64,000 nt of DNA from Actinomycetes bacterium (GCA_021808665.1 JAKBBA010000017.1:6153-70152); one strand, 5' to 3'; counted from the stretch's first letter, positions 34,543 to 44,277 are shown. Notes: generated from the letters alone by a model not told the origin. Program-made: numbers and translations.

Positions 34543-36159
34543 GTGAAGTCGGCTATCCCATCTGATCTCGCCGTCGGTGGATTCAGCTCGAACCCGCCTT
34601 GGGAGATCGATCCCGATGATCTTGTCTGGCGGGATGGTTCGGCGTCGCGGCGCAGCGCCACCCAGGCGCAGGTGCCCAGACTCCTCCGCCACCGAGTTCT
34701 CCCACCCGGACGACGTGTAGTCAAAGTCGCTTACAAGCTAGGAATTGCTCTAGCCGGGTGGTATCTCCTCGACAGGCGCCGCTCGCGAAGAACCGTCGAG
34801 CCGGAACTATCCAGAGCTGGATTGTCCCGCCGACTTCGCAAAGCCTTCCAGGGGCTGGGCCCGACCTACATCAAACTCGGTCAGATCCTCTCGTCCGGGG
34901 AGGGACTATTCCCGCCTGAGCTCGTCGGGGAGTTCCGCCTCCTTAGGGACCGTGTCCCGCCCGAGTCTTTCGACACGGTACGAGCCGTCGTGGAGGAGGA
35001 CCTGGGTGCCACGTTGGAGGAGGTGTTCTCCACTTTCGATAGCGAAGCCCTGGCAGCGGCTTCGATCGCCCAGGTTCACGCAGCGACGCTGCGAACCGGC
35101 GAGCAAGTGGTGGTCAAAGTGCAACGACCGTCGGTCGCCCGTAATGTCGCCGAGGACCTTGCTGCGATGAGCTGGATCGCACCTCACCTCATAGGCCGGA
35201 TACCCGTGGCCAGCCTGGCGAACCCGCCAGCGCTAGTCGAGCTGTTCGCCGAGACGATCGTCGAGGAGCTGGACTTCCGCCTCGAGGCCGACAACATGCT
35301 CGACGTGGCCGGGGTGTTCGCAGCAACAGACCAACGTCAGGTCATAGTTCCCCGCCCGCATCCCAGGTTGGTGACACGCCGGGTGCTTGTGATGGAGCGT
35401 CTTAGCGGATTCTCTTTCGACGACGTCGAAGGCATGAAGGCAGCCGGTATCGATACCACCGAGGTCGTCCGGGCGCTTATGATCTCCTTCCTCGAAGGAG
35501 CAACACTGTACGGAGTGTTCCACGGAGATCTCCACGGCGGGAACCTGTTCGTGATGCCCGACGGCAAAGTGGCGCTGCTCGACTACGGGATAACCGGCCG
35601 CCTTGACCAGCCGCGGCGTCTCGCTTTTCTCCGGATGCTTATGGGCGGCACGATTAACGACCCCAAGATGCAGCTCTCGGCACTTCGCGACCTGGGGGCG
35701 CTGCCTGCGGACACCGACCTCGACGCGGTGATAGCCGACCTTGGGATAGACCAGCCCGTGAGGGACCCCACGATGATGTCACCGGAAGAGCTCCTCGGCG
35801 AGATCCGCGACATCACCAAAAAGCTCCTCGCCTACGGGGCGAAGTTCCCCAAAGTGCTGATGCTTTACGTCAAGGACCTTCTCTTCATCGACGGAGCACT
35901 CGCGACTCTCGCACCTGACCTGGACCTTTTCCAAGAAGTGACGCGGATCGCGATGTACTTCACCTCCCGCCACGGCGAGCGCATCGCGGCAGAGGTAGGG
36001 GTAGATCCGCGCGAGACGGCCGTCGACTTAGACGGACTCAGAGCCTCACTGGGAGTCCCCTCCGAGGTCGAATCGATGAGCTACCGGGACCTCCAAGCGA
36101 GGCGAGCGCTGATCCGAAAGAGGATGCGTGACCATCACAAGGCGAAACACTCGGGCTGA
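34543..36159 (+). CDS. UbiB/ABC1 (ADCK) family atypical kinase
   Basis: A 538-residue member of the UbiB protein-kinase-like family, linked to isoprenoid-quinone biology and lipid handling. The diagnostic KxGQ motif is YIKLGQILSS. The nucleotide-binding lysine lies in VVVKVQRP, the alanine-rich loop is AAASIAQVHAAT, the catalytic loop FHGDLHGGNLFV and the metal-binding DxG is LLDYGITG. A short hydrophobic stretch lies near residue 66-75 (GIALAGWYLL). GTG 34543 start; 136 bases separate it from the divergent reductase. Actinobacterial homologues are poorly studied. Confidence 0.92.
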   Translation: MKSAIPSDLAVGGFSSNPPWEIDPDDLVWRDGSASRRSATQAQVPRLLRHRVLPPGRRVVKVAYKLGIALAGWYLLDRRRSRRTVEPELSRAGLSRRLRKAFQGLGPTYIKLGQILSSGEGLFPPELVGEFRLLRDRVPPESFDTVRAVVEEDLGATLEEVFSTFDSEALAAASIAQVHAATLRTGEQVVVKVQRPSVARNVAEDLAAMSWIAPHLIGRIPVASLANPPALVELFAETIVEELDFRLEADNMLDVAGVFAATDQRQVIVPRPHPRLVTRRVLVMERLSGFSFDDVEGMKAAGIDTTEVVRALMISFLEGATLYGVFHGDLHGGNLFVMPDGKVALLDYGITGRLDQPRRLAFLRMLMGGTINDPKMQLSALRDLGALPADTDLDAVIADLGIDQPVRDPTMMSPEELLGEIRDITKKLLAYGAKFPKVLMLYVKDLLFIDGALATLAPDLDLFQEVTRIAMYFTSRHGERIAAEVGVDPRETAVDLDGLRASLGVPSEVESMSYRDLQARRALIRKRMRDHHKAKHSG

Positions 36160-36220
36160 GTCCGCCCGCTAGGGTGGAAAGTCCGCCCGAATCTGGAGCT
36201 CTAAGAAAATTTCTTCCGCC

Positions 36221-38080
36221 ATGTTCAGAACTGATATCCGCAATGTAGCGATCGTCGCCCACGTCGACCACGGCAAGACGACGCTGGTCGACGCGATGCT
36301 GCGCCAGTCAGGGGCTTTTCGCGCCAACCAGGAGGTAGCCGAGCGAGTGATGGACTCGATGGACCTCGAACGCGAGAAGGGCATAACCATCCTCGCCAAG
36401 AACACGACCGTCCGCTATGGCGACATGAGGATCAATATCGTCGACACGCCAGGTCACGCCGACTTCGGCGGCGAGGTCGAACGCGGCTTGACGATGGTGG
36501 ACGGAGTCCTCCTTTTGGTGGACGCTAGCGAAGGCCCGCTTCCCCAGACGCGATTCGTTCTGCGCAAGACCCTGGAGGCACGCCTGCCGGTCATTTGCGT
36601 CGTCAACAAGATCGACCGTCCTGACGCCCGGCCCGCCGAGGTGGTGGACGCAGTGTACGACTTGTTCTTGGATCTAGGAGCTGACGAGGAGCAGATCGAG
36701 TTTCCAATCGTCTACGCCAATGCCAGGGCGGGACGCGCCGCCATGAGCCCTGACCAAGTCGACGAATCCCCCGGCTTAGGGACCCTTTTCGAGCTACTGG
36801 TCGCGGCTATACCGGCGCCAACCTACGAACCGGACCATCCCTTCCAGGCACTAGTAACCAACCTCGACGCGTCGCCCTACGTAGGCCGGCTGGCCCTGTG
36901 TAGGGTTCGCAACGGCAGGGTTCGCAAAGGTGAATCCGTGGCGTGGTGCCGCCACGACGGGACGATAGAGCGTGTCCGGCTGTCGGAGGTTTACGTCACG
37001 GAAGCGCTGGACCGCGTCGACGCGCCAGCCGAAGGCGTAGGTCCCGGCGAGATCATCGCCGTCGCGGGCATCCCGGAGATAATGATCGGAGACACGCTCG
37101 CCGATCCCGACGACCCGAGACCGCTGCCGGTCATCTCCATCGACGATCCGAGCATCTCGATGACCATCGGAATCAACACCTCTCCCCTCGCCGGGCGGGC
37201 CGTGGACGGCCACAAACCTGGGACGAAGCTGACTGCCCGTCTCATACGGAACCGCCTCGACGCGGAGCTGGTCGGCAACGTGAGCGTGAAAGTCCTTCCC
37301 ACTGAACGTCCTGACACCTGGGAGGTGCAAGGACGCGGAGAGCTGGCTTTGGCGGTGCTCGTCGAGTTGATGCGCCGTGAAGGTTTCGAGCTCACCGTTG
37401 GCAAACCCCAGGTCCTCACCAGGCAGATCGACGGGAAGCTGCACGAGCCCATGGAGAGGGTGAGCGTCGACGTTCCAGAGGACTTCATGGGCGTGGTCAC
37501 GCAGTTGCTCTCACTGCGAAAAGGCAGGATGGAGGACCTCGTCAACCACGGTACCGGCTGGGTCAGGATGGAATGGCTGGTCCCATCGAGAGGACTGATC
37601 GGGTTTCGCACCGAGTTCCTCACAGAGACGCGTGGCACCGGGCAGATCCACCACGTCTTCGAAGGCTACGAGCCCTGGCACGGGGATTTGCGGACACGGC
37701 CGAACGGGTCGATGGTCGCCGACCGTCGGGGTCCTACGACGGCGTACGCCCTCACGAACCTTCAGGAGCGTGGCGCTCTGTTCGTCGGTCCGGGAGTCGA
37801 GGTCTACGAAGGGATGATCGTCGGGGAGAACGCCCGCTCGGAGGACATGGACGTGAACCCCACGAAAGAGAAAAAGCTCACGAACATGCGCGCGGCGGCA
37901 TCGGACGAGACCGTACGTCTCGTCCCTCCCTTGCAGCTCTCACTTGAGCAGGCGTTGGAGTTCATCCGCGACGACGAGTGCGTCGAGGTGACACCCTCGG
38001 TTGTGCGGATCCGCAAGGTAGTTCTTGACGCTTCCGACCGCGCCCGCAAGCGGGCTGCGAGCCGGCCCCCCCGCTCCTAG
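36221..38080 (+). CDS. typA: translational GTPase TypA/BipA
   Basis: A ribosome-binding GTPase of 619 residues involved in stress adaptation and 50S assembly. The G domain has G1 [11 protein letters not shown] (residues 13-23), switch region [12 protein letters not shown]3 [14 protein letters not shown] and G4 [13 protein letters not shown]-like beta-barrel, domain III and V follow, ending with the BipA-specific C-terminal domain ([14 protein letters not shown]...). ATG start at 36221, about 60 bases after the UbiB-like gene. A large hairpin follows the stop. Confidence 0.97.
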   Translation: MFRTDIRNVAIVAHVDHGKTTLVDAMLRQSGAFRANQEVAERVMDSMDLEREKGITILAKNTTVRYGDMRINIVDTPGHADFGGEVERGLTMVDGVLLLVDASEGPLPQTRFVLRKTLEARLPVICVVNKIDRPDARPAEVVDAVYDLFLDLGADEEQIEFPIVYANARAGRAAMSPDQVDESPGLGTLFELLVAAIPAPTYEPDHPFQALVTNLDASPYVGRLALCRVRNGRVRKGESVAWCRHDGTIERVRLSEVYVTEALDRVDAPAEGVGPGEIIAVAGIPEIMIGDTLADPDDPRPLPVISIDDPSISMTIGINTSPLAGRAVDGHKPGTKLTARLIRNRLDAELVGNVSVKVLPTERPDTWEVQGRGELALAVLVELMRREGFELTVGKPQVLTRQIDGKLHEPMERVSVDVPEDFMGVVTQLLSLRKGRMEDLVNHGTGWVRMEWLVPSRGLIGFRTEFLTETRGTGQIHHVFEGYEPWHGDLRTRPNGSMVADRRGPTTAYALTNLQERGALFVGPGVEVYEGMIVGENARSEDMDVNPTKEKKLTNMRAAASDETVRLVPPLQLSLEQALEFIRDDECVEVTPSVVRIRKVVLDASDRARKRAASRPPRS

Positions 38081-38088
38081 CGGCAGCC

Positions 38089-38134
38089 AGCCGGTCCTCC
38101 GACCGGCAAGCAACTGGCGGTCGGAGGACCGGCT
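38089..38134. terminator. 16-bp hairpin after typA, with nested palindromes
   Basis: A perfect 16-bp inverted repeat (38089-38104 with 38119-38134) with a 14-base loop, starting eight bases past the typA stop. Each arm is itself a small palindrome (CCGGTC-CTCC-GACCGG), so a cruciform or two short hairpins are alternatives to the long one. Likely terminator for typA. Confidence 0.75.
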
Positions 38135-38193
38135 GCTCTCCAAGTGGGTGGATGTTGAAGCTGGAAACCCGCCCGAAACACTGACCTGTCACA

Positions 38194-39864
38194 ATGTGGG
38201 TGATGGGGGATCTCCTCGACGACTACAGCCCCGCCCGTGCGTACGGCCGAAGTGCCTGGGACGAGATGTTCGAGGAGCGCGGCTCGCCGCGACCGGGTGC
38301 GAGAGCGCTGTGTGACATCCTTCAGTCCCTTTCCGGCGTCGAACTGGAGGCGCGTGCCTCGGCCAGGGACCGGATGTTCCGCGACCGGGGCATCACTTTC
38401 CAACTGTCAGGAGAGGAGCGGCCGTTCCCCCTCGACCTGATCCCCCGTCTGATCGTCGAGGAGGAGTGGCAGGAGCTCGAACGGGGCATCGTCCAGCGGG
38501 TCAAAGCCCTAGAGGCGCTCCTCGCCGACGTGTACGGCGCGGGACGCATCTTCGCTGATGGGGTAATCCCTCGGCGCTTGGTAACGTCCTCGGAGCACTT
38601 TCACAGGGCCGCGTGGGGAATAGAACCCCCGAACGGGGTCCGGGTGCACGTCGCCGGCATCGACGTCGTCCGAGGCGGCGACGGGAATTTCTACGTTCTC
38701 GAAGACAACTTGCGTTGCCCGTCGGGGGTATCCTATGTGATCGAGAACCGCCGGATGATGGCGCGTATCTTCCCGGAGCTTTTCGCGAGCCATCGGGTTA
38801 CAGCAGTCGATGGCTACCCGGCGAAGCTCCTCGAGGCTCTCAGGGCGGCCGCTCCGTTGGGGGTGGCTGATCCAACCGTCGTGGTGATGACCCCTGGGGT
38901 GTACAACTCCGCTTTCTTCGAGCACTCCTTCCTGGCCCGCCAGATGGGCGTCGAGCTCGTCGAAGGCCGCGATCTGCTCTGCCACTCCGGGCGCGTGTAC
39001 ATGAGAACCTCCGACGGCGAACGCGAGGTGCACGTCATCTACAGACGAGTCGACGACGAGTACCTCGACCCGCTCCAGTTTAGGAGCGACTCCCTGGTCG
39101 GCTGCCCGGGGCTGATCAACGTAGCCCGCTCTGGCAACGTGACCCTGGCCAACGCTGTCGGCAACGGGGTCGCTGACGACAAGCTCACCTACACATATTT
39201 GCCGGACGCTATCCGCTACTACCTGGGCGAAGAGCCGATCCTGCGGAACGTGTCCACCCACCGTCTCGAAGACCCCGAGCAACTGGCGCACGCTCTCGAA
39301 CGCATCGATCAGCTGGTTTTCAAGCCGGTATCAGGCTCCGGTGGATACGGGATCGTGATAGGCCCAGACGCTACCGACGAACAGCTTGCGTCGCTGAAAC
39401 AAGACCTGACTCTCAACCCGAGAGGGTGGATCGCCCAGGAGCTGGTGGCCCTGTCGACCGCGCCCACTTGGGTGGACAATCGGATCGCGCCGCGCCATCT
39501 CGATCTGCGCCCTTTTGCTATCAACGACGGCAACGACATCTGGGTGCTCCCCGGCGGGCTCACCAGGGTGGCACTGCCCGAGGGGGGGCTCGTCGTGAAC
39601 TCGAGCCAGGGCGGTGGTTCCAAAGATACGTGGGTGATCGCCACACAGGGCCGGCGGAGAGCGAAGGCCGCAATTCGCCGACCCGAACAATCGGCGGCGT
39701 CCAACGATCGCCCGTCCGGAGGCTCCCAGCAATGGTCGTCCGGATCCCCCTTCGGCGCGTTCGACCCCGAGCCGGGTCCGAGCTGGGAAGATCCCGACCG
39801 CCTGCGTCAACAGGAGCGCCAACAGCAGCAAAGTGGACACGGACAGAGTCCCCTGGGATGTTGA
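38194..39864 (+). CDS. circularly permuted ATP-grasp family protein
   Basis: A 556-residue protein of the circularly permuted ATP-grasp type 2 family (like Rv2411c). It begins DDYSPARAYGRSAWDEMFEE; family blocks are VLEDNLRCPSGVSYVIENR, MTPGVYNSAFFEHSFLA, FKPVSGSGGYGIVIGP and HLDLRPFAIND. About 80 C-terminal residues are Gln/Ser/Pro-rich and low-complexity. ATP-grasp enzymes join carboxylates to amines, so a peptide ligase role is inferred. Start at ATG 38194; ATG 38203 is also possible. It overlaps the alpha-E gene by seven bases and forms a conserved trio with it and the transglutaminase. Confidence 0.93.
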   Translation: MWVMGDLLDDYSPARAYGRSAWDEMFEERGSPRPGARALCDILQSLSGVELEARASARDRMFRDRGITFQLSGEERPFPLDLIPRLIVEEEWQELERGIVQRVKALEALLADVYGAGRIFADGVIPRRLVTSSEHFHRAAWGIEPPNGVRVHVAGIDVVRGGDGNFYVLEDNLRCPSGVSYVIENRRMMARIFPELFASHRVTAVDGYPAKLLEALRAAAPLGVADPTVVVMTPGVYNSAFFEHSFLARQMGVELVEGRDLLCHSGRVYMRTSDGEREVHVIYRRVDDEYLDPLQFRSDSLVGCPGLINVARSGNVTLANAVGNGVADDKLTYTYLPDAIRYYLGEEPILRNVSTHRLEDPEQLAHALERIDQLVFKPVSGSGGYGIVIGPDATDEQLASLKQDLTLNPRGWIAQELVALSTAPTWVDNRIAPRHLDLRPFAINDGNDIWVLPGGLTRVALPEGGLVVNSSQGGGSKDTWVIATQGRRRAKAAIRRPEQSAASNDRPSGGSQQWSSGSPFGAFDPEPGPSWEDPDRLRQQERQQQQSGHGQSPLGC

Positions 39865-40820
39865 GCCGAATAGCCGAAAGTCTGTTCTGGATCGGCCGCT
39901 ACGTCGAAAGGGCCGAAGACACCGCCCGAATTCTCGACGTCCATGTGCATCACCTGCTCGAGACCCAAGTCGAAAGCGAAGCAGAGCTGTGCGCGAGGCT
40001 TCTGGCCGTGATGGGGGTAAAGGCGCTTGATGTCGATCCGGACCAACTCACGTCGCAACGAGTCGTCGACAGGCTAGCTTTCGACCTGAGCAACCCAAGC
40101 TCGATTGTATCGTCACTAGTAGCGGCGAGAGCGAACGGCAGGGGCGTGAGCGAGGCGATCAGCTCGGAGCTTTGGGAAGCCCTCAACATAACCTACAACA
40201 CCATCTTCACCGAGGGCTCTCCCAGCATGACGTTCAGCGCGTACAGCTTCTTCCGCTTCGTCCGGGAAAGGGCTGCCGTCATCTCAGGTTTGATCGACTC
40301 GACCATGTCAAGGGATGACGCCTGGCGGTTCATGGTGGTCGGACGCAGCCTGGAGCGTGTAGACATGCTCGCCAGACTGCTGGCTGCAGCCACGTCAGGT
40401 CCCGAGCCGGACTGGGTCGTGCTACTGCGGTCCTTCTCAGCCCACGAGGCGTTCCTGCGAACCTACCGCCGTGAGCCCGAAGGAGCTCTCGCGGCGCAGT
40501 TCCTGCTGCTCGATCGACTGTTCCCGCGCTCCGCGTTCTTCTCGTTGCGGGCCGCAGAGGACTGCCTAGCAGAGCTTGACCCGATCTCAGGAAGGTTGGG
40601 TCCGAGCGACGAGGGACGCAGAGTCCTCGGCAGGCTCCGCACGACTCTTGAGTTCATCCAGGTGTCCGAGCTCATGCGTGAGCTCGGCGGCTTGCTACCG
40701 GACCTTCAGCGCCAGTGCGCGGCAGCCTCGATGGCTATCGCGTCGCGCTACTTCCGCAAGACGAACGTGGTCGAGTGGACCATGGAGAGGGAGGGCGTCG
40801 AAGGGGTTACGACCCGGTGA
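39858..40820 (+). CDS. alpha-E domain protein
   Basis: An all-helical protein of 320 residues of the alpha-E (DUF403) family, like Rv2410c. It opens MLSRIAESLFWIGRYVERAEDTARILDVH... in the family pattern, with conserved ERAE and, later, GRSLERVDMLARLL. Function unknown; it is nearly always found between a circularly permuted ATP-grasp and a transglutaminase-like gene. ATG 39858 overlaps the upstream stop, and its own stop overlaps the next start as GTGA. The trio is thus tightly coupled. Confidence 0.93.
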   Translation: MLSRIAESLFWIGRYVERAEDTARILDVHVHHLLETQVESEAELCARLLAVMGVKALDVDPDQLTSQRVVDRLAFDLSNPSSIVSSLVAARANGRGVSEAISSELWEALNITYNTIFTEGSPSMTFSAYSFFRFVRERAAVISGLIDSTMSRDDAWRFMVVGRSLERVDMLARLLAAATSGPEPDWVVLLRSFSAHEAFLRTYRREPEGALAAQFLLLDRLFPRSAFFSLRAAEDCLAELDPISGRLGPSDEGRRVLGRLRTTLEFIQVSELMRELGGLLPDLQRQCAAASMAIASRYFRKTNVVEWTMEREGVEGVTTR

Positions 40821-41662
40821 CACCCAGACGCCTTCGCATCGACCACGTCAGCCGTTACAGCTACAGCGGTGTCGTGCAGTCATCGTACAACGAGGTGCGA
40901 CTGACGCCACTAAGCACCCCTTTCCAGCAGTTGTTAGAACTGCGGGTCTACGTCACCCCACAGGTTCCGCTTTACAGCTACATCGACTACTGGGGCACGC
41001 AGGTCCACGCCTTCGACATCCACTCCCCCCACGACACCCTGACGGTGGCTGCGAGCTCCGTGGTGGAGATCTCCGAGATTGGCGCTTCTGACCCCTCGGT
41101 GACGTGGGCCGGTCTGGCCAGCGACGAAGTAGCCGACGGTCTCGGCGAGTTCCTCGAGTACACGAGCTATGTCCCAATGGATGGGCGGATCGCAGGGATA
41201 GCTTCGACCCTTGCCCAGGCATGCTCACCACGCGAGGCTGCGAACGCCGCTCTCGGCTGGGTAGGCGCCGAGTTGACATACCAGGCTGGGACTACGGGAG
41301 TTCACACGTCAGGCGTCGAGGCGTGGGAAGGCGGCGTCGGTGTATGCCAGGACTTCGCCCATCTGTCGCTTTGCCTCCTGCGCGCCATGCGTATCCCCGC
41401 TAGATATTGCTCCGGCTACGTCTATCCCGACAATGCGGTCGCTGTTGGAGCGGAAGTTCCCGCCGAAAGCCACGCCTGGGTGGAGTACTGGGTTGGGGAC
41501 TGGGTGGCGGTGGACCCGACGGCGGGAGCTCCAGTCGGCAATCGGCACGTCCTGGTAGCAAGAGGACGCGACTACTCCGACGTGGCCCCCGTCAAGGGAA
41601 TTTTCAACGGCGGACCGACCTCGGGCATGCAGGTCGAAGTAAAGCTGACCCCCTTGGCGTGA
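40817..41662 (+). CDS. transglutaminase-like protease/ligase
   Basis: A 281-residue protein with an N-terminal bacterial transglutaminase-associated domain (DHVSRYSYSGVVQSSYNEVRLTP) and a transglutaminase-like core. The triad is Cys177 (GVGVCQDFAHL), His219 (ESHAWVEYW) and Asp233 (VAVDPTAG). No signal peptide, so it should act in the cytosol. Members are proposed to be peptidases that cut, or acyltransferases that act with, the ATP-grasp product. GTG 40817 is preferred because it overlaps the alpha-E stop; the frame is open 34 codons upstream. Confidence 0.93.
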   Translation: MTPRRLRIDHVSRYSYSGVVQSSYNEVRLTPLSTPFQQLLELRVYVTPQVPLYSYIDYWGTQVHAFDIHSPHDTLTVAASSVVEISEIGASDPSVTWAGLASDEVADGLGEFLEYTSYVPMDGRIAGIASTLAQACSPREAANAALGWVGAELTYQAGTTGVHTSGVEAWEGGVGVCQDFAHLSLCLLRAMRIPARYCSGYVYPDNAVAVGAEVPAESHAWVEYWVGDWVAVDPTAGAPVGNRHVLVARGRDYSDVAPVKGIFNGGPTSGMQVEVKLTPLA

Positions 41663-41676
41663 CCACCCCTGTCCTC

Positions 41677-41709
41677 GGCGGCGAGCCCCCGCCAGCCAGC
41701 GGGGTCGCC
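41677..41709. terminator. imperfect hairpin between transglutaminase and acyl-CoA ligase genes
   Basis: GGCGAgcCCCCGC pairs imperfectly with GCGGGGtCGCC across a short loop. It lies in the 58 bases between convergent stops. Weaker than the other hairpins in this window. Confidence 0.4.
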
Positions 41710-41720
41710 AAGGTGGGCTT

Positions 41721-43334
41721 CTACCCCGCCTGTTCGACTACGAGCTCGCCGGTCGACTCTTTGGCTCTCAGCACTTTCTTATCGAACTTGCCTACAGAGG
41801 TCTTGGGAACTGCGTCGACGAACGTCCAACGCTCGGGTATCCACCATTTCGCAACCCGACCTTCGAGCCATGTCCGCAGGTCTGCGGCGCCCAGAGAGCT
41901 ACCGTCGTTTCTGACAACCACCGCCAAGGGTCTCTCCCCCCACTTGTCGTCTGGGACTCCGACAACCGCAGCCTCTGCCACCTCCGGGTGTCCCATCAAG
42001 ACGTTCTCCAGCTCCACTGAGGATATCCATTCTCCGCCGGATTTGATGACATCTTTGAGGCGGTCTGATATCGACAGAAATCCGTGGTCGTCGATGCTTC
42101 CTATATCTCCGGTGCGCAGCCAGCCGTCGTGGAACTTCTCCGGGGCGGGATCCCTGTAATAGGAGCCGGTTATCCACGGCCCTCGTACTTCCACCTCCCC
42201 GGTCGTCTGTCCATCCCAGGGAGCTTCGGAGCCGTCGTCTTTTATGATGCGCATTTCCACTCCAGGAATTACTCGTCCGGTGCGCAGTCGCCACCCGCGG
42301 TCCCACCGGTCGGCTTCGCCGGGCGGTTCGCTCACTGCGCAGACCGGGCTCGTCTCGGTCATCCCCCAACCCTGCAGCATCCTTATACCCAGCTTGTCGA
42401 AACCGTCCACGAGGCTGCCAGGAAGCGCTGATCCTCCTGACACGAGCCCTCGCAGGCTCGACAGGTCATGGCCAGGGTTGGCCTCGACGTAGCGCAGGAC
42501 TTCGTTCCAGATGGTCGGCACTCCTGCCGAGACCGTCGCTTTGGTCATCTCGAACAGCTTCACAAGGGGCTCCCCCTGCAAGAAACGCCCGGGCATCACC
42601 AGGTCGGAGCCGCACATCCACGCTACGTACGGCCAACCCCAGGCGTTCACGTGGAACATCGGGACGATGACCACCGCCCGGTCCCGCTCGCCGATGGTTA
42701 GGCTCGAAGCGTTGTTGTAAGCGAAAGCGTGCAGGAACGTAGAACGGTGGCTATACACGACGCCCTTCGGGTCGCCTGTAGTACCGCTCGTGTAGCACAT
42801 AGCAGCAGCCGACCTCTCGTCGACGTCGGGCCAGTCAGCGCCGGTTGCCTCGGCGGCGAGGAGATCCTCGTAGCGCACGACCGATCCGAGCGCGCCGAGG
42901 GCCTGATCGTCGACGGGTCCGTCGTCGACGAGGACGTAGTGCTCGACCGTCCGCAGCTGCGCCGACACTGCCGCCAAAGCTCCGACCACGCTCGAGTTGA
43001 CCAGTATCACCTTGTCCCCCGCCTGGTTGACTACGTGGACCAGCTGCTCGGGGAACAACCTCAAGTTGAGGGTGTGCATGACAGCACCCATGCACGGAAC
43101 TGCAAAATAGGCTTCGAGATGCTCCTGGTTGTTCCACATAAACGTACCAACAACGTCACCAGTTCCCACCCCGAGCCGGCTCAGGGCGCCAGCGAGGCGC
43201 TCCGCCCTCGCCGCTATCTCGGCGAAGGTCGCCTCGGAGGTGGATGTCCCGTCGAAAGTCAGCACCTTGGAACGTCTGTGCACCCTCGCCCCATGCCGGA
43301 AAAGCGATGTGATCGTCAGAGGCACGTCCTGCAT
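41721..43334 (-). CDS. fatty acyl-CoA ligase (FadD/AlkK-like)
   Basis: An AMP-forming ligase of 537 residues that activates a fatty acid through an acyl-adenylate. The P-loop is CYTSGTTGDPKGVV, the adenylate motif GWGMTETSP, the hinge TGDIG followed by DRLKDVIKSGGEWIS, and the catalytic lysine is in PKTSVGKFDKK. The sequence begins MQDVPLTITSLFRHGARVH, typical of medium/long-chain members. ATG 43334 is chosen over the longer open frame to 43421. The acid used cannot be fixed. It is convergent with the transglutaminase gene. Confidence 0.92.
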   Translation of the reverse strand: MQDVPLTITSLFRHGARVHRRSKVLTFDGTSTSEATFAEIAARAERLAGALSRLGVGTGDVVGTFMWNNQEHLEAYFAVPCMGAVMHTLNLRLFPEQLVHVVNQAGDKVILVNSSVVGALAAVSAQLRTVEHYVLVDDGPVDDQALGALGSVVRYEDLLAAEATGADWPDVDERSAAAMCYTSGTTGDPKGVVYSHRSTFLHAFAYNNASSLTIGERDRAVVIVPMFHVNAWGWPYVAWMCGSDLVMPGRFLQGEPLVKLFEMTKATVSAGVPTIWNEVLRYVEANPGHDLSSLRGLVSGGSALPGSLVDGFDKLGIRMLQGWGMTETSPVCAVSEPPGEADRWDRGWRLRTGRVIPGVEMRIIKDDGSEAPWDGQTTGEVEVRGPWITGSYYRDPAPEKFHDGWLRTGDIGSIDDHGFLSISDRLKDVIKSGGEWISSVELENVLMGHPEVAEAAVVGVPDDKWGERPLAVVVRNDGSSLGAADLRTWLEGRVAKWWIPERWTFVDAVPKTSVGKFDKKVLRAKESTGELVVEQAG

Positions 43335-43483
43335 GGTCGAAAGCACAGCCTCGAATCCTCCTCGATGAAAAGGGACCGCACCGGTGTGATCCACGTCACC
43401 GGCATCTAGAACACAACTCATCGTCTCACATTCGTCCCGGTCGGGCCAAGACCGCCATCGGTCCCAGCAACGCTAGGCGTCCT

Positions 43484-43534
43484 AGACGGGGTTGTCAGTT
43501 CCAGACGGGGTTGTCAGTTCCAGACGGGGTTGTC
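43484..43534. repeat. 19-nt tandem repeat (2.7 copies) across the yqgE stop
   Basis: Unit AGACGGGGTTGTCAGTTCC at 43484-43502 and 43503-43521, with a 13-base partial copy at 43522-43534. On the minus strand each full unit carries a TGA stop and the codons for the yqgE C-terminus (DNPVWN), so the 3' end of the gene has been duplicated in tandem. Confidence 0.9.
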
Positions 43535-44203
43535 GGGGTAAAAGGCGATTAGGCGCAGCGGCTCGGGTTGACGAAGCAGCACCCGCTTCCACAAGGTATC
43601 CGGCGCAGGGCTGAAAGCGTCGTCGGGAGCAGCGTCCAGCACCCACCAGGCGCCGGATTCGATCTCCCCTTCCAGCTGCCCCGCCGCCCATCCGGCGTAG
43701 CCGGCGAAGACCCTGAGAGCCCGGATGCGCCCCGCGAACGAGTCGGGGTCCCCCTCCAAGTCAAGTGTCCCGAGGTCCCCGTCGAACTGCTTCCAAGCAC
43801 CGAGGGCACCGCTATCGCTTCCAGCGGTCGGCTGAGACCCTGGTATGGCCCGGCCGATACCCGGTGTCTCAGTAGGGTCAGAGCTGGGGTCCTGAGAGCT
43901 CGGCCAGGTCGGCGTCGCCGGATGGCCCCGTCCGGCCAAGCTCGACCGGGCAAGGCAGATGACCGCCTGGTGGGCAACCGGACCCCCGAGGAAAAGTACG
44001 GCAGGCTCGTTGGCGAAGTGCGCCCATTGTGGCAGCGGGGTGCTGACCGCCATGTCGCTGGGCCGGTTCAGGACCAATCCCAGGGCGCCTTCGATGCCGT
44101 AAGCGACGAGCATCACCACGCTACGGTCGAAGTTCGGGTCCGTCAGTTTCGGGTTCGCGACCAGCAGTCTCCCCGCCTTTAGAAGATGCTTGCCTGCTCC
44201 CAC
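43514..44203 (-). CDS. YqgE/AlgH family protein
   Basis: A 229-residue protein of the UPF0301 (YqgE/AlgH) family, function poorly known. Family blocks are GRLLVANPKLTDPNFDRSVVML, GALGLVLNRP, FLGGPVAHQAVICL and FAGYAGWAAGQLEGEIE. A Pro/Ser/Thr-rich insert of about 45 residues (around SLAGRG to GALGAW) splits the domain; most relatives are about 190 residues. GTG 44203 fits the family; the frame is open to 44257. The 3' end lies in a 19-nt tandem repeat. Divergent from the dehydrogenase gene. Confidence 0.85.
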   Translation of the reverse strand: MGAGKHLLKAGRLLVANPKLTDPNFDRSVVMLVAYGIEGALGLVLNRPSDMAVSTPLPQWAHFANEPAVLFLGGPVAHQAVICLARSSLAGRGHPATPTWPSSQDPSSDPTETPGIGRAIPGSQPTAGSDSGALGAWKQFDGDLGTLDLEGDPDSFAGRIRALRVFAGYAGWAAGQLEGEIESGAWWVLDAAPDDAFSPAPDTLWKRVLLRQPEPLRLIAFYPDNPVWN

Positions 44204-44277
44204 CTCGATATTCTGCCACGCGTAAAAGCTTCGAAGAGTCGTCCGTCCACTACGCACGCAACGGCTAGCCTTGGGCC

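Noticed and set aside
36221..38080. Possible tetracycline-resistance or EF-G paralogue
   Set aside because: The C-terminal [10 protein letters not shown] block and domain order identify TypA/BipA.
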